Shown here: piece by piece, positions 36,960 through 45,624 of the stretch | Position numbering within the stretch: the stretch's first letter is position 1 | Layout: each line of letters begins with the position of its first letter | Assembly: GCF_029892065.1 (NCBI RefSeq) | Contig: NZ_CP120373.1 | Location: forward strand, 2,115,001-2,179,000 | Length of the DNA stretch: 64,000 bases | Direction of reading: 5' to 3' | From: Sinorhizobium garamanticum | Lineage (GTDB): Bacteria; Pseudomonadota; Alphaproteobacteria; Rhizobiales; Rhizobiaceae | The notes under the pieces: generated by a model | Database searches by the model: none | What the model saw: only the letters and a program-made list of their open reading frames with translations | Told to the model about the DNA's origin: nothing | Made by a program: the position numbers and the translations under genes

Positions 36960-39409
36960 GACTGCATCTCCTGGACTTGAGGGGCGAGATTGGTGAGGTC
37001 GGGGATGAGGTCGGCGGCCCACCCGGCGTCGCGGTGGCGCAGCCAGGCGGGCAGGAATCCGTCCGGCCCATGCTCGGCGAGGATGCGCTGGATGGCAGCC
37101 TGATCCGTCTTGGAAGAGGCCGCGCAGAGCGCGAGCGCCACGTCGGAGAGACCGAGCTCGAACAGACGGTTGCCGCGGCGCGACTGGCAGTAATAGTCGC
37201 GCTTGGGCATGGCGCGGGCGAGGATCTCGATCTGTCGATCGTTGAGGCCGAAGCGGCGATAGATCGCGGTGATCTGCGGCTCGATCGCGCGCTCGTTGGG
37301 AAGGAGCAGTCGCGTCTGGCAGCTCTCGATGATCGCCGGCGCGATTGCTGAGCCGTCGATGTCGCTCAGCGATTGGGTGGCGAAGATGACCGAGGCGTTC
37401 TTCTTGCGCAGCGTCTTCAGCCATTCCCGGAGTTGACCGGCGAAGCCCTCGTCGTCAAGCGCGAGCCACCCTTCGTCGACGATGATGAGAGTCGGGCTGC
37501 CGTCGAGCCGGTCCTCGATGCGGTGGAAGAGATAGGCGAGCACCGCGGGCGCGGCGCCGGTGCCGATCAGGCCCTCGGTCTCGAAGGCCTGGATGGAGGC
37601 CTCGCCGAGATGTTCGGTTTCCGCGTCGAGCAGCCGGCCGTAGGGACCGCCGACGCAATAGGGTCGGAGCGCCTGCTTGAGGTCGTTCGACTGGAGCAGG
37701 ACGGTGAGGCCGGTGAGCGTGCGTTCGCCGACGGGCGCGGACGCGAGCGAGGTGAGTGCCGTCCAGATATGCTCCTTCACCTCGGGCGAGATGGTGACGC
37801 CCTCGCGGATCAGGATCGCGACAATCCAGTCGGCAGCCCAGGCGCGCTCGCTAACATCCTCGATGCGCGCGAGCGGCTGCAGTGACACCGAGCTCTCGGC
37901 GCCTTCGGTGAGGCCGCCACCGAGGTCATGCCAGTCGCCTTGCATGGCGAGCGCGGCGGCTCTGATGCTTCCCCCGAAATCAAAGGCGAAGACCTGAGAC
38001 CGCTCATACCGGCGGAACTGCAGCGCTATGAGCGCGAGCAGCACGGATTTGCCGGCGCCGGTTGGGCCGACCACGAGCGTGTGGCCGACATCGCCGACAT
38101 GGATGGAAAACCGGAACGGGGTCGAGCCCTCGGTCTTGCCGAGCAGCAAGGGGGGTGCACCGAAGTGCTCGTCCCGTTCCGGCCCTGCCCACACCGCCGA
38201 AAGCGGGATCATGTGGGCGAGGTTCAGGGTGGAGATCGGCGGTTGCCGGACATTGGCATAGGTGTGCCCGGGCAAGCTGCCGAGCCAGGCGTCGACCGCA
38301 TTGATGGTCTCAGCCATCGCCGTGAAGTCGCGACCCTGGATGACCTTTTCGACAAGGCGTAGCTTTTCGCTGGCAACGCGCGGATCCGCGTCCCAGACGG
38401 TGACGGTGGCCGTTACATAGGCCTGTCCGGCATAGTCGGCGCCGAGTTCCTGCAGGGCGAGATCGGCGTCAGCGGCCTTGTTGGCGGCGTCGGTGTCGAC
38501 AAGGGCCGAGGCCTCGTTGGTCATCACCTCCTTGAGGATGGCCGCGATCGACTTGCGCTTGGCGAACCATTGCCGCCGAATCTTGGTCAGCAGCTTTGTC
38601 GCGTCGGTCTTGTCGAGCATGATCGCCCGTGTCGACCAGCGATAGGGAAAGGCGAGACGGTTGAGATCGTCGAGTATGCCGGGCGTGGTCGCGGTCGGAA
38701 ACCCGACAATGGTCAGCACGCGCAGATGTGTGTTGCCGAGGCGCGGTTCGAGCCCGCCGGTGAGCGGTTGATCGGCGAGCAGCGCGTCCAGGTAGATCGG
38801 CGTCTCGGGGACGCGCACGCGATGGCGCTTGGTCGAGACGGTCGCGTGCAGATAGGTCAGCGTTTCGGCGTCATCAAGCCAGGCGCATTCCGGCATGAAG
38901 CCGTCGACCAGTTGCAGCACGCGGTTGGTGCGGTCGATGAACCCCTGCAGGATCTCGTGTGGACTGACGCCGGCTTCGGCCTTGCCCTCGTAGAGCCAGG
39001 TTTCGGCGCGCGCGGCATCTTCTGCCGGCGGCAAATAAAGAAAGGTCAGGAAATAGCTCGACTCGAAATGCGAGCCGGCTTCCTCGAAGTCGGCCTTGCG
39101 CTCGGCATCGATGAGGGCCGAGGCGGCGTCGGGAAACCTGCTACTGGGATAGGTCGCGGCTGCGTGCCGCTGCGCTTCCACGAAGATTGCCCAGCCTGAT
39201 CCGAGACGGCGGAAGGCGTTGTTGAGGCGACCGGCGACGGCGACGAGTTCGGCCGGCACAGCGGAGTCGAGATCGGGACCGCGGAAGCGCGCGGTGCGCT
39301 GGAAGGAGCCGTCCTTGTTGAGGACGACGCCTTCGCCGACCAACGCTGCCCAGGGCAGGAAGTCGGCGAGCCTGGTGTTGCGATTGCGGTATTCGGCGAG
39401 ATTCATCAT
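36956..39409 (-). CDS. trbE: TrbE, conjugative type IV secretion ATPase (VirB4-like)
   Basis: The 817-residue ATPase starts MMNLAEYRNRNTRLADFLPWAALV. It has Walker A GPTGAGKSVLLAL near residue 440, Walker B LIIVDEGWLALDD, and FATQSLSDIDGSAI downstream. It energises assembly of the mating apparatus. The start at 39409 matches the family; a longer frame overlaps trbD. It overlaps trbJ. Confidence 0.96.
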   Translation of the reverse strand: MMNLAEYRNRNTRLADFLPWAALVGEGVVLNKDGSFQRTARFRGPDLDSAVPAELVAVAGRLNNAFRRLGSGWAIFVEAQRHAAATYPSSRFPDAASALIDAERKADFEEAGSHFESSYFLTFLYLPPAEDAARAETWLYEGKAEAGVSPHEILQGFIDRTNRVLQLVDGFMPECAWLDDAETLTYLHATVSTKRHRVRVPETPIYLDALLADQPLTGGLEPRLGNTHLRVLTIVGFPTATTPGILDDLNRLAFPYRWSTRAIMLDKTDATKLLTKIRRQWFAKRKSIAAILKEVMTNEASALVDTDAANKAADADLALQELGADYAGQAYVTATVTVWDADPRVASEKLRLVEKVIQGRDFTAMAETINAVDAWLGSLPGHTYANVRQPPISTLNLAHMIPLSAVWAGPERDEHFGAPPLLLGKTEGSTPFRFSIHVGDVGHTLVVGPTGAGKSVLLALIALQFRRYERSQVFAFDFGGSIRAAALAMQGDWHDLGGGLTEGAESSVSLQPLARIEDVSERAWAADWIVAILIREGVTISPEVKEHIWTALTSLASAPVGERTLTGLTVLLQSNDLKQALRPYCVGGPYGRLLDAETEHLGEASIQAFETEGLIGTGAAPAVLAYLFHRIEDRLDGSPTLIIVDEGWLALDDEGFAGQLREWLKTLRKKNASVIFATQSLSDIDGSAIAPAIIESCQTRLLLPNERAIEPQITAIYRRFGLNDRQIEILARAMPKRDYYCQSRRGNRLFELGLSDVALALCAASSKTDQAAIQRILAEHGPDGFLPAWLRHRDAGWAADLIPDLTNLAPQVQEMQS

Positions 39410-39422
39410 GGCAGGCAGCCCC

Positions 39423-39704
39423 TCAGACCGACAGGTGACCGGGGATGCGCAGATGCCGGCGCACCACGTCGACGAACTGCGGGTCACGCTTTGCTGCCCA
39501 CACGGCCGCCAGGTGCCCGAGTGCCCAGAGGCCAAGGCCAACCAGCCAGAGGCGAAGGCCCAGACCGAGCGCGGCGGCGAGCGTGCCGTTCAGGATGGCG
39601 ATCGCGCGCGGGGCGCCGCCGAGCAGGATCTGCTCGGTCAGCGCCCGGTGCACTGGAACGGAGTAGCCCGGGACCTCCTCGGCGTGGGATGCGGAAGCGG
39701 CCAT
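39423..39704 (-). CDS. trbD: TrbD, conjugative type IV secretion protein (VirB3-like)
   Basis: A 93-residue protein with VPVHRALTEQILLGGAPRAIAILNGTLAAALGLGLRLW and one or two membrane segments, as in VirB3/TrbD. It sits between trbC and trbE, overlapping trbC by one base. Confidence 0.93.
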   Translation of the reverse strand: MAASASHAEEVPGYSVPVHRALTEQILLGGAPRAIAILNGTLAAALGLGLRLWLVGLGLWALGHLAAVWAAKRDPQFVDVVRRHLRIPGHLSV

Positions 39705-40036
39705 CAGACGAGCGCCCCGCCACCAAAGGAGAAGAAGGACAGGAAGAAGGAGCTCGCGGCGAAGGCGATCGAGAGACCGAAGACGATCTGGATCAGCCGG
39801 CGGAATCCGCCGGAAGTGTCACCGAAGGCCAGCGTCAGGCCGGTGACGATGATGATGATCACGGCGATGATCTTGGCGACAGGGCCCTCGACCGACTGGA
39901 GAATCTGCTGGAGCGGCTGCTCCCACGGCATCGACGAACCGGAGGCATGCGCCGCAGGGGCAAGTGCGAGCGAGAGGAACGTGACGGATGCTACCGTCGC
40001 GAGGTGACGACGGACGCGCAGGAATTGGCGGATCAT
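39704..40036 (-). CDS. trbC: TrbC, conjugative pilin (VirB2-like)
   Basis: The 110-residue protein has a signal peptide ending in APAAHA and two membrane segments (IIAVIIIIVTGLTLAFG and IVFGLSIAFAASSFFLSFF), the layout of cyclised conjugative pilins. Overlaps trbB by 4 bases. Confidence 0.93.
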   Translation of the reverse strand: MIRQFLRVRRHLATVASVTFLSLALAPAAHASGSSMPWEQPLQQILQSVEGPVAKIIAVIIIIVTGLTLAFGDTSGGFRRLIQIVFGLSIAFAASSFFLSFFSFGGGALV

Positions 40037-41019
40037 GCAGGAGCTCCTGTTGGGTTTGGCTGAGATGCGGGGGTGATGGCGTAGTCGCCGGACGGACCGA
40101 GCCCTTCGATGCGGGCGAGTTCGGCGAGACGGCGCGAGGAGCCGCGACCGGCGAGGACCGCGACGAGATCGATCGTCTCGGCGATCAGGGCGCGCGGGAC
40201 GGTGAGGACGGCTTCCTGGATGAGCTGCTCGAGGCGGCGCAGGGCGCCGATGGCGCTGCCGGCATGGATGGTGCCGATGCCGCCGGGATGGCCGGTGCCC
40301 CAGGCCTTCAGGAGATCGAGGGCCTCGGCGCCGCGCACCTCGCCGATCGGGATGCGATCAGGACGTAGGCGCAAGGACGAGCGAACGAGATCGGAGAGCG
40401 AGGCGACACCGTCCTTGGTGCGCATGGCGACGAGGTTGGGAGCCGCGCATTGCAGCTCGCGCGTATCCTCGATGATGACGACGCGGTCGGAGGTCTTTGC
40501 GACCTCGGCAAGGAGTGCGTTGGTGAGCGTCGTCTTGCCGGTCGATGTGCCGCCGGCGACGAGAATGTTCGCTCGTGTCGCGACGGCGTGTCGCAGGGCC
40601 TCGGCCTGGCCGGCAGACATGATCCTGGCGGCGACATAGTCGTCGAGCGTAAAGACCGCGACGGCCGGCTTTCGGATCGCGAAGGCGGGCGCAGCGACGA
40701 CCGGCGGCAGCAGCCCCTCGAACCGCTCCCCCGTTCCGGGAAGCTCGGCGGAAAGTCGGGGTGCGCCGCTGTGAACTTCGGCTCCGACGTGATGGGCGAC
40801 CAGACGAATGATCCTCTCGCCGTCGGCGGGAGAAAGGTGCTCGCCGGTATTCGAGAGACCTTCAGAAAGCCGGTCGATCCAGAGCCGCCCGTCGGGGTTG
40901 AGCATCACTTCGACGATCGACGGGTCTTCCAGATATCCGGCGATGGAGGGGCCGAGGGCCGTGCGCAGCATGCGCACGCCTCGCGTCATCGCTTCGGATT
41001 TTGGATGAGAAACCGCCAC
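40033..41019 (-). CDS. trbB: TrbB, conjugative type IV secretion ATPase (VirB11-like)
   Basis: The 328-residue hexameric ATPase has [21 protein letters not shown], Walker [23 protein letters not shown], Walker B region [15 protein letters not shown] and [14 protein letters not shown]. It provides energy for pilus and transfer steps. The start at 41019 is the first ATG; 40989 (MTRGVRML) is an alternative. From 41020 to 41189 nothing was recognised. Confidence 0.95.
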   Translation of the reverse strand: MAVSHPKSEAMTRGVRMLRTALGPSIAGYLEDPSIVEVMLNPDGRLWIDRLSEGLSNTGEHLSPADGERIIRLVAHHVGAEVHSGAPRLSAELPGTGERFEGLLPPVVAAPAFAIRKPAVAVFTLDDYVAARIMSAGQAEALRHAVATRANILVAGGTSTGKTTLTNALLAEVAKTSDRVVIIEDTRELQCAAPNLVAMRTKDGVASLSDLVRSSLRLRPDRIPIGEVRGAEALDLLKAWGTGHPGGIGTIHAGSAIGALRRLEQLIQEAVLTVPRALIAETIDLVAVLAGRGSSRRLAELARIEGLGPSGDYAITPASQPNPTGAPA

Positions 41020-41189
41020 GTCGTCCCCGTTCTCTGGCGGGCCACATGACGCGCGGCCCTGGATCGGGGATGATTAAAAGAGCCAGAAATGGGGCTCCGG
41101 CAACAAGGTCGAGGGCGTAGTAGGGCCGTGGCGTAGAAAGACAGGCGATCGGCGGAATGCTTGGTATCTGGCGTGCCGCAATTCCAAGC

Positions 41190-41624
41190 CTATTCGGGGT
41201 TTGGTTCTGGTTGGATGTCTTCGGAGATCTCCTGCTTGAGCTTCGGACCCTTGGCGAGTCGACGGCCAAGCGCCGCGACAAAAGCGTCATAGCGTTCGCC
41301 AGCCTTAGCGCGGGCCGCGGCCTGGGCCGGCTCGGGGAGTGGCGGATTGGTAGTGAGCCAGAAGCGCACGAAGACAGCGAGGGTCTCTACTGCGATTCCG
41401 AGGTCGCGTTCGAGCCGCGCCATGCGCCGATCGACCTGATCAAGGCGTTTCGTGGTCGCGGCCTCCTGGCGTTCCGCGGCGTCCGGCGACAGGAAGGAGG
41501 CGATCGACGCTTCGGCGACGAGCGAGCGCGACTGATCGCGGCGCGCGGCATAGTCACTAAGCGCTTTCATCACCGGAGGATCGAGATAAACGGAGAGGCG
41601 TTGTTTTTTGGACGGCTTCTTCAT
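41190..41624 (-). CDS. CopG/ribbon-helix-helix conjugation protein
   Basis: The 144-residue protein starts with an RHH motif (KKQRLSVYLDPPVMKALSDYAARRDQSRSLVAEASIASFL) followed by a helical middle with a coiled coil and one hydrophobic stretch (AVFVRFWLTTNPPLP). It lies between trbB and traG, where CopG-like regulators are common. It may repress the transfer operon. Confidence 0.88.
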   Translation of the reverse strand: MKKPSKKQRLSVYLDPPVMKALSDYAARRDQSRSLVAEASIASFLSPDAAERQEAATTKRLDQVDRRMARLERDLGIAVETLAVFVRFWLTTNPPLPEPAQAAARAKAGERYDAFVAALGRRLAKGPKLKQEISEDIQPEPNPE

Positions 41625-41627
41625 CGC

Positions 41628-43613
41628 CTACAGCTCCATGCCGTCGCCCGGATCGAGCGCGACCTGACGCGCGACGCCTTGCATGAGCCCTGTCATGCGA
41701 CGGTTGCGGTTTGCGTCCTCGTCGGCGTCGTCATGCGGCTCATATTCGAACTCGTTTGCGATCGGCTCCTTTTTCTCGATTGGTTTTGTGATGTTGAGCT
41801 CGGGTTGCTGGCGACGCTCGGAGCCGGTTGTATCTTCGTCGTCGCCGTTGTCTTGCGATGCGGGCGTCTCTACGGCCGGCAATGTCGGAAGCGGCAGCGC
41901 GCTCCAGTCGTCACGGTTTTCACCAGCCGCCTTTTGCACCGCAGGCGGTCGCAGAATGCGCTCTTGAAAGCGTGGGTCTTCGAAATAGCGCGCCTTCTTT
42001 GCACGGATGGGCGGCGTGCCTGCCACCATGACGATTTCGTCGGCGGGCGGGAGCTGCATCACCTCGCCCGGCGTGAGGAGCGGCCGCGCGGTTTCTGAGC
42101 GCGAGACCATCAAGTGTCCGAGCCAGGGCGATAGGCGGTGTCCCGCATAGTTCTTCATCGCCCGCATTTCCGTGGCGGTGCCGAGGGCATCGCTCACTCT
42201 CTTGGCGGTCCTTTCGTCGTTGGTGGCGAAGCTCACACGCACATGGCAGTTGTCGAGGATCGAATTGTTGGGCCCGTACGCCTTTTCGATCTGGTTCAGC
42301 GACTGCGCGATCAGGAAGCTCTTGAGACCGTAGCCGGCCATGAAGGCGAGCGCGCTTTCAAAGAAATCGAGGCGGCCCAGCGCAGGGAATTCGTCAAGCA
42401 TCAACAGGAGGCGATGCCGGCGGGTTCTGGCGTTCAGATCTTCGGTGAGGCGCCGGCCGACCTGATTAAGGATGAGACGGATCAGGGGTTTGGTGCGATT
42501 GATGTCGGATGGCGGCACCACGAGGTAGAGCGTGCTCGGACGAGTTTCGCCAACAATGTCGGTGATCCGCCAATCGCAACGGCGCGTGACTTCGGCGACG
42601 ACAGGATCGCGATAGAGGCCGAGGAAAGACATGGCGGTCGAAAGCACGCCCGACCGTTCATTGTCGGATTTGTTGAGCAGCTCTCGCGCCGCACTGGCGA
42701 TGACCGGATGCGGCCCTGCTTCGCCCAGATGCGGTGTCTTCATCATCGCGGCGAGCGTTGATTCAATCGGCCGCTTCGGATCGGAGAGGAAGGCTGCGAC
42801 GCCGGCGAGCGTCTTCTCCTTCTCGGCGTACAGCACATGCAGGATCGCGCCGACGAGGAGCGCGTGGCTGGTCTTTTCCCAGTGATTGCGTTTCTCGAGG
42901 GATCCTTCGGGATCGACCAGGATGTCCGCGATGTTCTGAACGTCGCGGACTTCCCATTCGCCGCGTCGGACCTCAAGCAGCGGATTATAGGCGGCCGAGT
43001 TCGGATTGGTTGGATCGAACAGCAGCACGCGGCCGTGCTTTGCGCGGAAGCCCGAGGTGAGCTGCCAGTTTTCACCCTTGATGTCGTGGACGATCGCGGA
43101 ACCTGGCCACGTCAACAGCGTGGGAACGACCAAACCCACACCCTTGCCGGATCGCGTCGGTGCGAAACACAGCACATGTTCGGGACCGTCATGTCGGAGA
43201 TAGTCGCGACTGAGCTTGCCGAGCACGACACCGTCGGGACCAAGGAGGCCAGCCGATTTCACCTCTTCGGGCCGGGCCCAACGCGCGGAGCCATAAGTCT
43301 CGACGTTCTTCGCCTCCCGCGCGCGCCAGACCGACATGCCGATGGCGACGGCGATGGCGATAAAGCCGCCCGAGGCGGCAATGACCCCGCCCTTCCAGAA
43401 AATATCGGGGGCATACGCGTCGTAGAAGTACCACCACCAGAAGAAGGCTGGCGGATAGTAGATCGGCCAGCCGGCAAGTTCGAACCACGCCGGTCCGAGC
43501 TGCGCCTGGAAGCCGAGCCGCCATGCCGTCCACTGCGTGGCGGCCCAGGTCGTGAGCAGCACGATCATGAAGACAGTGAGGATCTGACCCCACAAGATTT
43601 TCGTAGCGGACAT
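41628..43613 (-). CDS. traG: TraG/VirD4 type IV coupling protein
   Basis: The 661-residue protein has two N-terminal membrane segments (QILTVFMIVLLTTWAATQW and VIAASGGFIAIAVAIGMSVW), Walker A APTRSGKGVGLVVPTLL and Walker B LLMLDEFPALGRLDFFE. The coupling-protein block MAGYGLKSFLIAQSLNQIEKAYG follows. It brings the relaxase-DNA complex to the Trb channel. The ATG at 43613 is preferred over an upstream TTG at 43631. Confidence 0.95.
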   Translation of the reverse strand: MSATKILWGQILTVFMIVLLTTWAATQWTAWRLGFQAQLGPAWFELAGWPIYYPPAFFWWWYFYDAYAPDIFWKGGVIAASGGFIAIAVAIGMSVWRAREAKNVETYGSARWARPEEVKSAGLLGPDGVVLGKLSRDYLRHDGPEHVLCFAPTRSGKGVGLVVPTLLTWPGSAIVHDIKGENWQLTSGFRAKHGRVLLFDPTNPNSAAYNPLLEVRRGEWEVRDVQNIADILVDPEGSLEKRNHWEKTSHALLVGAILHVLYAEKEKTLAGVAAFLSDPKRPIESTLAAMMKTPHLGEAGPHPVIASAARELLNKSDNERSGVLSTAMSFLGLYRDPVVAEVTRRCDWRITDIVGETRPSTLYLVVPPSDINRTKPLIRLILNQVGRRLTEDLNARTRRHRLLLMLDEFPALGRLDFFESALAFMAGYGLKSFLIAQSLNQIEKAYGPNNSILDNCHVRVSFATNDERTAKRVSDALGTATEMRAMKNYAGHRLSPWLGHLMVSRSETARPLLTPGEVMQLPPADEIVMVAGTPPIRAKKARYFEDPRFQERILRPPAVQKAAGENRDDWSALPLPTLPAVETPASQDNGDDEDTTGSERRQQPELNITKPIEKKEPIANEFEYEPHDDADEDANRNRRMTGLMQGVARQVALDPGDGMEL

Positions 43614-43865
43614 ACTCACCGGCCCGAGCAAATGCCCAACGGTGGCGAGAGATCGTCTTGAAGTTCAAGCTAATGGCGGTGCCGGTCGAACAAACGGATA
43701 GTATCGGCGGTACAAAGGACTGTTTCCGATCTACGGGATCGTGGTCGGACAAACTCCCGACGCTTCATCGGGTTAAGCTGAGCGGTCCCATAGTCTGATT
43801 GAGTCGCCGCTGCCCATGAGCAAACCCGCCGCCGTATTTCTCCGGTCAGACAGTTGCAGCCCATC

Positions 43866-43887
43866 ATGCAACGTTATAACGTTGCAT
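43866..43887. promoter_or_regulatory. perfect Zur box upstream of the ABC exporter
   Basis: ATGCAACGTTA (43866-43876) is followed by its exact reverse complement (43877-43887), giving a perfect 22-bp palindrome. This is the best copy of the motif in the window. It lies 30 bases before the exporter ATG, in the interval that also carries the traG promoter region (43614-43917). Confidence 0.85.
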
Positions 43888-43917
43888 TCAAGTAGTGTAC
43901 CGTTTCGCCACAACACG

Positions 43918-45624
43918 ATGGAGAGATCCGTGGCCCAGCATCTGAGACCAGCTCGCAAGAGACCTGTTTCTCAATTCGCTCCGATCTCCGAAATCCTTCG
44001 CGCCTACTGGAAGTCCGACCGCTGGACGTTGCTGCTCGTCACGGTGGTCGTCTTCCTGTCCAGTGTGGCGAGCGTCGCCGCACCCTTTCTCTTCTCGCGT
44101 CTTGTCGATCGGCTGCCCCAAGACGGCGCGGCCTCGGCCTTGGCGTGGGGCTTCGTGATCTATGCCGTGCTGCTTGGCGTCGCGTCGGCGCTGCAGCACA
44201 TGGTGCAGTACCTCTCCTTCATGAGCGCGGAGAATCTGGGCTTCATCACCGGCACGCGCTTTTTCGAGCGCCTGCTGAGGAAGACCGCTTCGTTCTTCGT
44301 CGAGCACAATCCGGCCGAGATCCAGAATGCAGCCGCGCGCGGACGCAGTTCGCTGACGACGCTGGTGCAACTCGGGCTCATCGTCTTCATCCCCGGCGCG
44401 ACGCAGATCCTGCTTACTTTGGTGACCCTCGGCGCTCTGATCAATCTCGAGGTGGCCGCGATCGTCGTCGTCTACGGCATCGCCGCGGTCGCCCTGACCC
44501 TATTATCGGCCCGCCGTGCCCGCGTCTTCCTCGACAAGGCCATTGAGGCCGGTCAGGAGAACGCCCGCTTCGTCGGCAACGCCATGAACGCCATGGAGAC
44601 GCTCCGGCATTTCGGCAGCCATGGCTGGATGAGCCGGCGCTTTAGGGCAAAGGCCGAGGAGGTTCGCGACAACTGGCGTGCCTACGTGCTGCAGCGCGTC
44701 GGCTACATCGCCTTGCTCGGGCTGGGCCTGTCCGTGCAGTTTGCTGTGACGTTCCTTCTGCTGTTGCCGCGCTACGAAGCCGGAACCCTCACGATCGGTG
44801 ATATCGTGTTGTTCAACACACTCCTGCTCCAGCTCAACATGCCGTTCGAAATGATTGCCCATGCTATCGATGACGTGGTGCGCTCGCGCGCGGCGCTCGC
44901 GCCGCTGGCGACGATGTGGGCCGCACCTGAGGAGCGGCAGGTCTCGCACGCTCCCGCCTTCGTGCCGAGCGATGGTCGGATCGTCTTCGAAGATGTGGAC
45001 TACGCCTATGGTAACGGGCGCGGCGTGAAGGACATCTGCTTCACAGCCGAACGCGGTTCCATCACCTTCCTCGTTGGCGAGACAGGCTCTGGCAAGTCGA
45101 CGATCTTCAAGCTGGCGCTCAAATCCGTCGAACCGGATCAGGGGCGCATCCTCGTTGATGGGATCGACCTTACAACCATCGACCGGGCCGACTGGTACAG
45201 CGCAGTCGCCGTCGTACCGCAGGACGTTGTGCTGCTCAACGAGAGCCTCGCCGACAACATCCTGCTCGGCCGGCCCCGGGATGACGTGCGCCTTCGTCTC
45301 GCGGCCGAAAAGGCGGCGATCCTGTCCTTCATCGTCGACCTGCCAGCTGCATTCGAGACGACGGTGGGCGAGCGCGGCCTGAAGCTCTCCGGTGGCGAGC
45401 GTCAGCGGATTGCCATCGCCCGTGCCCTCTATGGCGATCCGGCGATCCTGTTCCTCGACGAGGCGAGCTCGGCGCTCGATGAAGCCACCGAGCGCGACAT
45501 CATGGAACATATCCGTCTGCTCGCCCGCGATGTCACGGTCATCGCCATCACCCACCGCCGAAGCGTCATCGTGAGCACCGACTCGGTGATCGACCTGAAC
45601 AAGCAGCGGCTACATGCCGGTTAG
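43918..45624 (+). CDS. ABC exporter (Atm1/heavy-metal-exporter-like), Zur-box controlled
   Basis: A half-transporter of 568 residues: six membrane segments in the first 310 residues (WTLLLVTVVVFLSSVASVAAPFLFSRLV, then TRFFERLLRKTASFF), then an ATPase with Walker A GETGSGKST, signature LSGGERQR, Walker B AILFLDEASSALDEA and switch His ITHRRS. It would act as a dimer exporting a small molecule such as a chelate, glutathione conjugate or metallophore (inference). It is the only + strand gene inside the otherwise minus-strand transfer region. It ends overlapping the relaxase stop codon. A GTG at 43930 with GGAGAG upstream is an alternative start. Confidence 0.9.
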   Translation: MERSVAQHLRPARKRPVSQFAPISEILRAYWKSDRWTLLLVTVVVFLSSVASVAAPFLFSRLVDRLPQDGAASALAWGFVIYAVLLGVASALQHMVQYLSFMSAENLGFITGTRFFERLLRKTASFFVEHNPAEIQNAAARGRSSLTTLVQLGLIVFIPGATQILLTLVTLGALINLEVAAIVVVYGIAAVALTLLSARRARVFLDKAIEAGQENARFVGNAMNAMETLRHFGSHGWMSRRFRAKAEEVRDNWRAYVLQRVGYIALLGLGLSVQFAVTFLLLLPRYEAGTLTIGDIVLFNTLLLQLNMPFEMIAHAIDDVVRSRAALAPLATMWAAPEERQVSHAPAFVPSDGRIVFEDVDYAYGNGRGVKDICFTAERGSITFLVGETGSGKSTIFKLALKSVEPDQGRILVDGIDLTTIDRADWYSAVAVVPQDVVLLNESLADNILLGRPRDDVRLRLAAEKAAILSFIVDLPAAFETTVGERGLKLSGGERQRIAIARALYGDPAILFLDEASSALDEATERDIMEHIRLLARDVTVIAITHRRSVIVSTDSVIDLNKQRLHAG

